Part shown: one piece after another, positions 1 through 6,509 of the stretch
Layout: each line of letters starts with the position of its first letter
How positions within the stretch are numbered: the first letter of the stretch is position 1
DNA from: Candidatus Gastranaerophilales bacterium
GTDB lineage: Bacteria; Cyanobacteriota; Vampirovibrionia; Gastranaerophilales; Gastranaerophilaceae
Direction of reading: 5' to 3'
DNA length: 44,165 nt
Assembly: GCA_944326015.1 (NCBI GenBank)
Contig: CALVCJ010000008.1
Location: 1-44,165 of the forward strand
Translations under genes and position numbers: made by a program
The notes under the pieces: model-generated
What the model was told of the DNA's origin: nothing
What the model saw: the letters and a program-made list of their open reading frames with translations, nothing else
Database searches by the model: none

Positions 1-131
1 GCAAGCATCAAAACCGAAATCGGATGATAAATCATCGGTTTGTCATAAATCGGTAAAAGCTGTTTTGAAACCGCAATAGTGCTAGGATGCAATCTCGTGC
101 CCGAACCGCCTGCTAATACTATACCTTTCAT
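1..131 (-). CDS. rfbA: Glucose-1-phosphate thymidylyltransferase RmlA (partial, N-terminus only)
   Basis: First step of dTDP-L-rhamnose synthesis: joins dTTP and glucose-1-phosphate to give dTDP-glucose. Only the first 43 residues lie in the window; the gene runs off the left edge. They read [16 protein letters not shown] at the start, the nucleotidyltransferase nucleotide-binding signature, followed by [14 protein letters not shown], which is diagnostic for RmlA. The ATG has a good Shine-Dalgarno AGGAGA about six bases upstream. It is the last rhamnose gene on this strand but is separated from rfbD by 380 bases, so it probably has its own promoter. Confidence 0.93.
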   Translation of the reverse strand, partial: MKGIVLAGGSGTRLHPSTIAVSKQLLPIYDKPMIYHPISVLML

Positions 132-238
132 ACATTCTCCTGTTTTTATATAAATTATATGTGCAAAACAGACATTTTGCAATATTTATATTAATCTGTT
201 TAAATCGCACAGCAAATCGGCTGTAAAAAGCAGAACAC

Positions 239-382
239 TTGACAAATAACAGAAGATCGGAAATAATATAAACAGAGGGGCAAGCCCTAAGAAAATACCA
301 CTTCCTTAGAGCGTGACTTAGTACCTATAACAAATTCAAAACAAAACTTAAAAGTGCTATCAGTAGCTTGATGGCACTTTTT
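239..382 (+). ncRNA. Candidate small RNA with its own promoter and terminator
   Basis: Seen: TTGACA at 239-244, an AT-rich -10 candidate AATAAT at 262-267 (17-bp spacer), then about 105 nt without an ORF, ending in a 13-bp hairpin (350-362 with 369-381, one G-U pair) whose 3' arm runs into five T. The body contains GGGC-AA-GCCC and CTAAG/CTTAG pairings. Inferred: a transcript of about 105-110 nt starting near 275. It matches no small RNA I recognise (not SRP RNA, 6S or tmRNA by their conserved cores). Confidence 0.35.
350..382 (+). terminator. Rho-independent terminator-like hairpin
   Basis: Stem AAAAGTGCTATCA pairs with TGATGGCACTTTT (one G-U pair), loop GTAGCT, followed by T. On the minus strand it would end the rfbD transcript, although its T-run is weaker there; on the plus strand it closes the candidate small RNA. 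Confidence 0.6.
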
Positions 383-513
383 ATCTGTTCATTTGTCATA
401 TTATCCCCCCCCCTTCTGACAAATTCCCTTAGTATTCGTGTGTCAGAGGAAGGCGTGTACTACCCATATCTTAATATAGTACAAAAGCAATTTTCAGGCA
501 ATATTTTTAAAAA

Positions 514-1332
514 TTAAGTTCTTAACTTCAAGTAATCTCTTAATGCATCCTGCCAGTTTCTGCAAATACCGTCATTTTCCATAACACTGTATTGAGGGCG
601 TTTTGCAGGCCGCGGGAATTCATATGTCGTGCATGGCAGTAGATTTACTTTCATGCCGGATTGAACAAAAACTTCTCTTGCAAACCCGTACCAGCTTGTG
701 GAGCCGGAACCGCATACATGATATGTACCATATGATTTTGATAACAGTTTTACAATACCGTTTGCGAGTTCAACTGTCCAGGTCGGGCAGCCTATCTGAT
801 CATCAACGACTTTAATTTCAGGTTTGTCCGCTAAATTCAACATAGTTTCAACGAAATTCTTGCCATGATATCCGTAAAGCCATGAAGTTCTAGCAATGTA
901 ATACTTTTCACAAAGGCTTCTGACAGCTTCTTCACCCCCATACTTTGTCAGGCCGTAATTATTTATAGGATTTGTCCTGTCATCAGGGGTGTAGGGCGAA
1001 TTTTTTGTTCCGTCAAAGACATAATCAGTTGAAATATATACTAAAGTAATCCCTGATTTCCCGCAAACTTCTGCAATATTTTCAGTGCCTGTAACATTGA
1101 TAAGTTCAGCGTTTTTCAAATCTTCTTCTGCTTTATCAACATTTGTATAAGCCGCGCAGTGAATAACAATATCAGGTCTTTCTGCTTCCAGAACCGATTT
1201 TACTTGCACCGGATTTGTTATATCAAGCGTATTTATATCAGTTTCGATAACTTCGTATCCGTTATCTTCCAATATCGGGCATAAATCCTCCCCCAGCATT
1301 CCGTTTGCCCCTGTTACAAGTATTTTTTTCAT
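514..1332 (-). CDS. rfbD: dTDP-4-dehydrorhamnose reductase RmlD
   Basis: NADPH-dependent last step of dTDP-L-rhamnose synthesis, in the cytoplasm. 272 residues, normal for the family. The Rossmann motif TGANGMLG is at residues 7-14, STDYVF near 101-106, and the catalytic YxxxK at Tyr126/Lys130 (NNYGLTK). The ATG overlaps the stop of the upstream glycosyltransferase gene by four bases (ATGA), so translation is coupled. With rfbC, rfbB and rfbA the pathway is complete. Confidence 0.95.
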   Translation of the reverse strand: MKKILVTGANGMLGEDLCPILEDNGYEVIETDINTLDITNPVQVKSVLEAERPDIVIHCAAYTNVDKAEEDLKNAELINVTGTENIAEVCGKSGITLVYISTDYVFDGTKNSPYTPDDRTNPINNYGLTKYGGEEAVRSLCEKYYIARTSWLYGYHGKNFVETMLNLADKPEIKVVDDQIGCPTWTVELANGIVKLLSKSYGTYHVCGSGSTSWYGFAREVFVQSGMKVNLLPCTTYEFPRPAKRPQYSVMENDGICRNWQDALRDYLKLRT

Positions 1333-2294
1333 TGCACTTTATCCTCACAAATATTCATTCTTTTTTTCAATTCTGGAACATATTTTTGTATAGAATAATC
1401 GTTAACTGATTCAGGAAAATTTATAACATTTTCATCATAAACTCTTCTATTATTCATATTGTCTGCACAGTCTTTTTTTACTTTAATATGATATTCTGCA
1501 GCTGATTTTGTATAATAATGGTTAATACGGATTTTATTAGATGAATGAATATTTGTAAATGCGCCTTTTATTTTTTTATAAAATTCATTAACAGCATATC
1601 CGTTATTTTTATATACTGCGTAATGTGGATTATAAATACCTAAAACTTCCTGAGGATTAACAATTGATTTTATATGCCTGTTTACCAACATATTATAATC
1701 CTTGTAGACCCTTGTATAATTGGCCGTAACAAGTCCTCCTCCCGATAAAGGCTTTGTTTTATGCCCGTTAGAATCAAACATTACCCAGTTTATACCGACT
1801 GCGGGGTAGTTTTCATAATCTTTCAAAAAATCAGGAATATTATTTTTTTCAACAGGAACTATAAACTCATCCAGATCTATTATTGCCATCCAACGAGTTT
1901 GATCTCTATATTTTAAAATCGCATCTGCATATACTAAATTTTGCAGAGCTTGCCCTTCACAATAATTATATACAACCAAACCTTCTTTTATGTAAGAATC
2001 TAAAACTTCTCTTGTATTGTCCGTTGACCCGTTATCATAGAAATAAAACCTTTCAACACCGAGCATGTTATGATATTCTATCCATTCTTTTATATACTGG
2101 CCTTCATTTTTAGCTATACAAACTATAGATAAATACACCCTTGGATTTTCAACATAATAATCATTTAAAGTTTGCAACTTTGATAGATCTTTTAAAATAA
2201 ATTTTAAACCGAAAACTTTTAACACTTTAGCTCTATAACCCAATGATAATACACAATTTTCTACAGAAAAAATATTTTTAAAAAATTTTTTCAC
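1329..2294 (-). CDS. Glycosyltransferase family 92-like protein
   Basis: Predicted glycosyltransferase of the GT92 (DUF23-like, GT-A fold) group, probably adding a sugar to a surface polysaccharide. 321 residues. Motifs visible: KNE at 62-64, DNGSTDN at 87-93 and the metal-binding DLDEF at 140-144. No membrane segment. It starts at GTG whose first base is the last base of the rfbB stop (TAGTG) and it overlaps rfbD by four bases, so it is embedded in the rhamnose operon. A rhamnosyltransferase role is a reasonable guess from context only; donor and acceptor are unknown. Confidence 0.82.
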   Translation of the reverse strand: MKKFFKNIFSVENCVLSLGYRAKVLKVFGLKFILKDLSKLQTLNDYYVENPRVYLSIVCIAKNEGQYIKEWIEYHNMLGVERFYFYDNGSTDNTREVLDSYIKEGLVVYNYCEGQALQNLVYADAILKYRDQTRWMAIIDLDEFIVPVEKNNIPDFLKDYENYPAVGINWVMFDSNGHKTKPLSGGGLVTANYTRVYKDYNMLVNRHIKSIVNPQEVLGIYNPHYAVYKNNGYAVNEFYKKIKGAFTNIHSSNKIRINHYYTKSAAEYHIKVKKDCADNMNNRRVYDENVINFPESVNDYSIQKYVPELKKRMNICEDKVQ

Positions 2295-3280
2295 TAAATT
2301 ACTCCTGCTTTTTTAGTCTCAATACTTTTTATCCATTCTTGATTATTCAAATACCAGTCAATCGTAATTTTAATACCTTCTTCGAAAGTTAAAGACGGCT
2401 TCCAGCCGAGTTCCGACTGAATTTTATCGTTGCAGATTGCGTAACGTCTGTCATGCCCTAATCTGTCTTTTACATATTCAATAGAGGTTTCATCTTTGCC
2501 CATTGCATCCAAGATTAAATGTGTAATTTCAAGGTTAGTTTTTTCATTGTGTCCGCCAATGTTATAAACCTCTCCGACCCGACCTTTATGCAAGACAGTA
2601 TCAATAGCGACACAGTGATCATAGACATACAGCCAGTCACGGACATTCATGCCGTCACCGTATACCGGAACCTTTTCTCCTCTCAATAATTTTGAGATAA
2701 AGAAAGGAATAAGTTTTTCAGGATACTGGTAAGGTCCGTAATTATTCGAGCATCTTGTTGTTAAAACAGGCATATTATATGTTTCGTGGTAAGCTCTCAC
2801 CAGCATATCGGCAGAAGCTTTTGAAGCTGAATAGGGGCTGTTGGGGGCAAGCGGAGTTGTCTCCGTAAAATATCCCGTCTTACTGAGAGTTCCATATACC
2901 TCATCTGTTGAGACCTGCAAATATCGTTCTGTATTAAACTGCCTTGCCGCCTGCAATAAATTCAATGTTCCTTTAACATTTGTTTCAATAAAGATTTCAG
3001 GTCCTGTAATTGAGCGGTCAACATGGGATTCTGCAGCGAAATTCACTATTGCATCAACCTGCTCAACAAGTTCAGGTACGAGTTTTTTATCACAGATATT
3101 TCCGTGGACAAATTTATAATTCGGATTATCTTTTACATCATCAAGATTTTCAATATTCCCTGCGTAAGTCAGAGCATCAAGATTAATAATTTTATAATCC
3201 TGATGATTTTTTAACATATATCTTACAAAACAGCTTCCGATAAATCCGGCACCGCCAGTGACGAGTATTGTTCTAAACAT
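2294..3280 (-). CDS. rfbB: dTDP-glucose 4,6-dehydratase RmlB
   Basis: NAD-dependent conversion of dTDP-glucose to dTDP-4-keto-6-deoxyglucose. 328 residues of the extended short-chain dehydrogenase family: TGGAGFIG at 8-15, the catalytic triplet STDEVYG (Thr125, Asp126, Glu127) and Tyr150/Lys154 (YSASK). Start chosen at the ATG preceded by AAGGGG. The 68-bp gap to the upstream S23 gene contains a repeat arm (3301-3334), so rfbB may originally have been directly coupled to rfbC. Confidence 0.96.
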   Translation of the reverse strand: MFRTILVTGGAGFIGSCFVRYMLKNHQDYKIINLDALTYAGNIENLDDVKDNPNYKFVHGNICDKKLVPELVEQVDAIVNFAAESHVDRSITGPEIFIETNVKGTLNLLQAARQFNTERYLQVSTDEVYGTLSKTGYFTETTPLAPNSPYSASKASADMLVRAYHETYNMPVLTTRCSNNYGPYQYPEKLIPFFISKLLRGEKVPVYGDGMNVRDWLYVYDHCVAIDTVLHKGRVGEVYNIGGHNEKTNLEITHLILDAMGKDETSIEYVKDRLGHDRRYAICNDKIQSELGWKPSLTFEEGIKITIDWYLNNQEWIKSIETKKAGVI

Positions 3281-3300
3281 TGTTTTTCCCCTTATGATAA

Positions 3301-3334
3301 GAAGATCGGAAGACAGGAGGGCAGGAAGTCAAGC
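3301..3334. repeat. Repeat arm flanking the S23 gene (left on plus strand)
   Basis: Purine-rich sequence made of GGAAG/CAGGA units. It is the inverted counterpart of the arm at 3709-3746: aligning the two arms after reverse complementing gives roughly 25 matches in 33 positions. It resembles the arms at 43909-44017. A shorter piece (AGAAGATCGGAA) also occurs at 252-263. Confidence 0.7.
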
Positions 3335-3348
3335 TATTTACGTAAAAA

Positions 3349-3702
3349 TTATTCATGATCTGCCTCCGACAACTTCCGTCTTAATGCATTTATTCTTTTA
3401 GTTAATACTTTATTTTTTTCATGTATATTTGTCAAATCTTCTAAAAAACCTAATTCTTCACATATAGTTAATACTACATCAACTTCATCAAGAGATGCAG
3501 CTGCAATATTTAAAAAATGAGAAAAATCCTTTGATGAAGAACGGCACTTACCTTCGGCAATATTCAAAGGAACGGACACCATTGCTCTTTTTAACTGGCT
3601 CTTTAAGTTATAATCTTCAGATTTCGGAAGTTTATCAGCCAACATATATATATCTTTTAATAAATCAATGCTTTCACGCCAGATTTCAAGCTTTTTATAC
3701 AT
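3349..3702 (-). CDS. Four-helix-bundle protein of the S23 (23S rRNA intervening sequence) family
   Basis: 117 residues with the family hallmarks: LEIWRESIDL near the start, Y-x-L-x-x-Q-x-x-RA near 31-40, and the highly conserved VPLNIAEG at 44-51, then a helix ending LGFLEDL. The family was first seen in ORFs inside 23S rRNA intervening sequences; related proteins include the Avd accessory protein of diversity-generating retroelements. Function here is unknown. It sits inside the rhamnose operon, starting at TAATG overlapping the rfbC stop by one base, and is bracketed by inverted repeat arms (3301-3334 and 3709-3746). This arrangement looks like an insertion rather than a native operon member. 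Confidence 0.88.
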   Translation of the reverse strand: MYKKLEIWRESIDLLKDIYMLADKLPKSEDYNLKSQLKRAMVSVPLNIAEGKCRSSSKDFSHFLNIAAASLDEVDVVLTICEELGFLEDLTNIHEKNKVLTKRINALRRKLSEADHE

Positions 3703-4286
3703 TAAAAAGCCTGCCTTCCTGACATCCTGCCCTCTGAACTTCTGGCAAAAATCTCTTGCAGAGATTTTTGCCCTCTGTCTTTTTCTGATAAAACAGGTTC
3801 AAAATCAATTTCCCAGTCAATATTTATATCTTTATCGCACCACAAGATACCTCTGTCAGCCTGCGGGGCATACTCACCGCTTGCTTTATAGAGAAGTTCA
3901 GCCTCATCTGATAAAACTACAAATCCATGCGCAAAACCTTCAGGAATAAAAAGCATGTGCTTGTTTTCTTCTGACAATTCAACTTTTACATACTGACCGA
4001 AAGTTTCAGACTCCGGTCTTATGTCAACCGCAACATCGTATATCCTTCCGCGGGAACACCTGACAAGTTTTGCCTGCCCGTACGGAGCTTCCTGATAATG
4101 AAGCCCGCGCAAAACATGCGCGGTTGATTTAGAATGGTTATCCTGATTAAATTCCACATCAATCCCGTTTGCAAAAAACTCTGACTTTTTGTAGCTTTCC
4201 ATAAAAAATCCGCGATTGTCTCCAAAAACCTTGGGTTTTACAAGTATAACATCTTTTATCTTTTGCGGAATAAATTCAAACGGCAT
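3702..4286 (-). CDS. rfbC: dTDP-4-dehydrorhamnose 3,5-epimerase RmlC, with a repeat-derived C-terminal tail
   Basis: Epimerises dTDP-4-keto-6-deoxyglucose at C3 and C5; cupin fold. Motifs: the family motif F-x-Q-D/N-N-H-S (FNQDNHSKS), LRGLHYQ, and FIPEGFAHGF. Start chosen at MPFEFIPQKI because it has AAGGAG seven bases upstream; the longer open frame upstream is encoded by an intergenic repeat. The protein proper should end near VLSEKDRG; the last ~20 residues (ending ARSSEGRMSGRQAF) come from a hairpin at 3745-3770 and the repeat arm next to the S23 gene. First gene of the rhamnose operon. Confidence 0.94.
   Translation of the reverse strand: MPFEFIPQKIKDVILVKPKVFGDNRGFFMESYKKSEFFANGIDVEFNQDNHSKSTAHVLRGLHYQEAPYGQAKLVRCSRGRIYDVAVDIRPESETFGQYVKVELSEENKHMLFIPEGFAHGFVVLSDEAELLYKASGEYAPQADRGILWCDKDINIDWEIDFEPVLSEKDRGQKSLQEIFARSSEGRMSGRQAF
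3709..3770. repeat. Repeat arm plus 12-bp hairpin at the rfbC/S23 junction
   Basis: Pyrimidine-rich arm 3709-3746 (inverted relative to 3301-3334) followed by a perfect 12-bp inverted repeat, GGCAAAAATCTC with GAGATTTTTGCC, loop TTGCA. All of it lies inside the 3' end of the rfbC reading frame. Confidence 0.7.
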
Positions 4287-4298
4287 ATTCAGCTCTCC

Positions 4299-4350
4299 TT
4301 TAACAACCTCCCTTGTTAAAGGGAGGGGGACCGCGCCTGCGGTGGAGGGA
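4299..4350. repeat. Structured intergenic repeat upstream of rfbC
   Basis: CCTCCCTT-GTT-AAAGGGAGG hairpin (4307-4326), an alternative pairing CTTTAACAA with TTGTTAAAG, and CCGC-GCCT-GCGG (4331-4342). It is more GC-rich than its surroundings and lies in the predicted rfbC 5' untranslated region. It recalls, but does not match, the CCCTCCC/GGGAGGG core of the repeats around the DUF559 gene at 34865-35484. Confidence 0.55.
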
Positions 4351-4383
4351 TTTTTCATAATCCCGAAAATTAATACTAACATT

Positions 4384-4411
4384 ATTATACAATAAACAAG
4401 TCAATTAACAA
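4384..4411 (-). promoter_or_regulatory. Promoter of the rhamnose operon
   Basis: On the minus strand TTGTTA (4411-4406), 16-bp spacer, TATAAT (4389-4384). It predicts a start near 4377 and a roughly 90-nt leader that includes the repeat at 4299-4350. Confidence 0.5.
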
Positions 4412-4477
4412 AACGGGTAATAGATTTTTACAAATATAAAGTAAATACTTTGTAAAGTAATCAAAGAAAGGATTTTT

Positions 4478-5020
4478 ATGAATAAAATTTTAAAACTGAG
4501 CTTTGTATTATTCAATCTGCTTGCCTTCACATCCTGCGCAGCTTTTGCGCAGATTGATAAAATCAAATTTGATAAAGAAACATATCTTCTGTCCAATCCG
4601 GAAAGCAAAACAAAAAATTATAATTACTATCTTAAAGATGAAAATATAGACAACTGGCATACAAAAATACAGCTTACAAATTTTCAGGATTTAACAAATC
4701 CGACAGACGCTGCAGCCCAGTATGCCCATGAAATTCAAGAAAAAACAAAAGGCGCATCGGTTCTTTTATATCCTGACGCAGCAATTGTGGGATTTTTAAC
4801 CTATCCTGAAAACAAAGAATATTATGAATACAATACAGCAGTCTATCAGCCCGCGAAAACAAAAGGTCTTGACAGATTTTCATACGCCAGACGTTTTTAC
4901 GCTTCAGAACTCGGCGGAGCTGACGGCGCGCGCAAAAAAGCAATAGATTTTGCCGAAAAAAATAACAAAAAATATATGGAAATGGTTAATAAAGAAGCCT
5001 CTAAATATAAAGTTGATTAA
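4478..5020 (+). CDS. Exported protein of unknown function
   Basis: 180 residues. N-terminal signal sequence: Lys at 3 and 6, hydrophobic core to about residue 17, then SCAAFA-Q, a good signal peptidase I site (AFA before QID). The Cys at 20 lacks a normal lipobox (Phe at -3), so a lipoprotein is less likely. The mature part is charged, rich in Lys, Tyr and Asn, with a helical Lys-rich end. ATG preceded by AAAGGA. No family recognised. Confidence 0.7.
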   Translation: MNKILKLSFVLFNLLAFTSCAAFAQIDKIKFDKETYLLSNPESKTKNYNYYLKDENIDNWHTKIQLTNFQDLTNPTDAAAQYAHEIQEKTKGASVLLYPDAAIVGFLTYPENKEYYEYNTAVYQPAKTKGLDRFSYARRFYASELGGADGARKKAIDFAEKNNKKYMEMVNKEASKYKVD

Positions 5021-5074
5021 TATATAGTTGAATATTCAATATTATTATTATATAATTCACTTAAAGGAGAGTTT

Positions 5075-5536
5075 ATGGATAATAATATTGATATTTATTT
5101 TGAAAATCAGGATGAAAAATCAAAGCTTATATATACGATAGGACTATTGTGGGGGAAAATAAGCAGCAGACTTGATGAAATTTTGCAAAAAGAAAAACTT
5201 AACATATCAAAGTTCAACATCCTAATGATTATAAAACATACGGGAGGATATGACGGCATTCAGCAAAACGAAATCAGCAAAAGACTTTTAGTAACCGCGT
5301 CCAATATAACAAAACTACTTGATAAACTTGAAAAAGAAGGGCTTATAACCCGCAATTCAAAAAAAGATGACCGACGTGTAAAACTTATCAGAATAACAGA
5401 TTACGGCTCAAATCTTCTGGACAAAGTTTGGCCTGAGTACAAACTCTCAACTGAAAAATTAATGTCCCAATTTCCGTCAGATAAAGCTTTCGCTGTTGGA
5501 AATATATTACTTGAATGGTTAACTAATATTAATTAA
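5075..5536 (+). CDS. MarR-family transcriptional regulator
   Basis: 153 residues with the winged-helix arrangement of MarR: ILMIIKHTGG, QNEISKRLLVTASNITKLLDKLEKEGLI (recognition helix near 75-90) and the wing signature RNSKKDDRRVKLIRIT. SD AAGGAG ahead of the ATG. It probably binds a palindromic operator and may regulate the small membrane proteins downstream (gap 72 bp, own SD); effector unknown. Confidence 0.9.
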   Translation: MDNNIDIYFENQDEKSKLIYTIGLLWGKISSRLDEILQKEKLNISKFNILMIIKHTGGYDGIQQNEISKRLLVTASNITKLLDKLEKEGLITRNSKKDDRRVKLIRITDYGSNLLDKVWPEYKLSTEKLMSQFPSDKAFAVGNILLEWLTNIN

Positions 5537-5608
5537 TGTAACAAATTATTCCAAATATTTGAATATTTAATAATTGAATGGTAAACTATTTATATAAAGG
5601 AGTTCACC

Positions 5609-6001
5609 ATGCTTAAAAATACATTAACTTATCGCTTTGGTGTCATAACAGGCAATTTTATTGGAATTTTATTAATAACTCTGTATATAGTTATATTTGT
5701 AGCATTTGGAATACCGTTTACAATATCAGATTTATTTGGCACTTTTGGAGGTACACTCTGGTTATTCTATGCAAGTTTGCTTATCTTTTGTACTATTCCA
5801 TCAGCAGTAATCAGCATAATAAGTATTATATTTTTGATTATAGACTGCTATAATTTGATTAATAAAAAAATTGAGGAAAAAGATGATAAACCCAAAAATC
5901 AATATAAGTTTAACTTTGGAGAAATCTTTGGAATTGGCATTTATGCTTTGACCGCTATTTATGGATTAATGTGGCTTTTTGTTATCATTAGAGAAATTTA
6001 A
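5609..6001 (+). CDS. Small integral membrane protein
   Basis: 130 residues with about three hydrophobic segments: near 12-35, 48-75 and 105-127, with a charged loop (NKKIEEKDDKPKNQYKF) between the second and third. SD AAAGGAG. Not recognised; adjacent to a second small membrane protein and downstream of a MarR regulator. Confidence 0.65.
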   Translation: MLKNTLTYRFGVITGNFIGILLITLYIVIFVAFGIPFTISDLFGTFGGTLWLFYASLLIFCTIPSAVISIISIIFLIIDCYNLINKKIEEKDDKPKNQYKFNFGEIFGIGIYALTAIYGLMWLFVIIREI

Positions 6002-6014
6002 TTAAAGTTAAAAT

Positions 6015-6389
6015 ATGGACATGAAAAAATTATTAAATGAAATTAGAACTTCAAGAACTTATAAATACATTGTTACTATCGGACTGGGGCATGCAAACGC
6101 GTTTTTAATCGGGCTTTTTTTAATTTTTGTAGGACTTGCAGACGGAATTATACAAAATTCCATAAATGCATCAGCAGGTGCCGCAGGAATGGGAGCAGTT
6201 TTTTTGTTTTACTTAATTGTAATGCCTGTTACAGTAATTTTAACTTTAATAATTCCTGTTATACTTCTTGTTGATTTATTTAAACCGACAATTACGAATG
6301 AGTCAGATTTTTTACCGGTATGGCTGCAAGTCATAAGCCTGATAGCGTATTTAATAACAATTATTTTGATTTGTAAAATTTTTATGTAA
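6015..6389 (+). CDS. Small integral membrane protein
   Basis: 124 residues, three hydrophobic stretches (about 18-42, 48-82, 100-122) with a Gly/Ala-rich middle part (SAGAAGMGA). Lies 13 bp after the preceding membrane protein gene and probably shares its transcript; no strong SD. No family recognised. Confidence 0.62.
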   Translation: MDMKKLLNEIRTSRTYKYIVTIGLGHANAFLIGLFLIFVGLADGIIQNSINASAGAAGMGAVFLFYLIVMPVTVILTLIIPVILLVDLFKPTITNESDFLPVWLQVISLIAYLITIILICKIFM

Positions 6390-6427
6390 AGTTAAATATT
6401 AACAAATTACCCAATTACATGTGTTTG

Positions 6428-6436
6428 TGATACAAT
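6428..6436 (+). promoter_or_regulatory. Extended -10 promoter of gyrA
   Basis: TGA followed by TACAAT at 6431-6436 is an extended -10 element; no good -35 is visible. Predicted leader about 65 nt. Confidence 0.4.
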
Positions 6437-6509
6437 ATTATCAAGGGAAATAAACCTTTAAAGAAAAGATAATAATTTAAAATACTAATAAAGAGGGGTA
6501 GAACAAAAC

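Larger units (their letters stand above)
132..513. other. 380-bp intergenic region between rfbD and rfbA
   Basis: No convincing protein gene. It holds a plus-strand promoter-like sequence (TTGACA at 239-244), a hairpin with T-run at 350-382, a run of nine C at 405-413 inside an 8-bp inverted repeat (391-398 with 417-424), and a further inverted pair (CTGACA near 416 with TGTCAG near 441). The minus-strand rfbD transcript would have to cross it to reach rfbA. Confidence 0.6.

Noticed and set aside
3349-3702. Avd protein of a diversity-generating retroelement
   Set aside because: Same broad family, but there is no reverse transcriptase and no template/variable repeat pair in the window.
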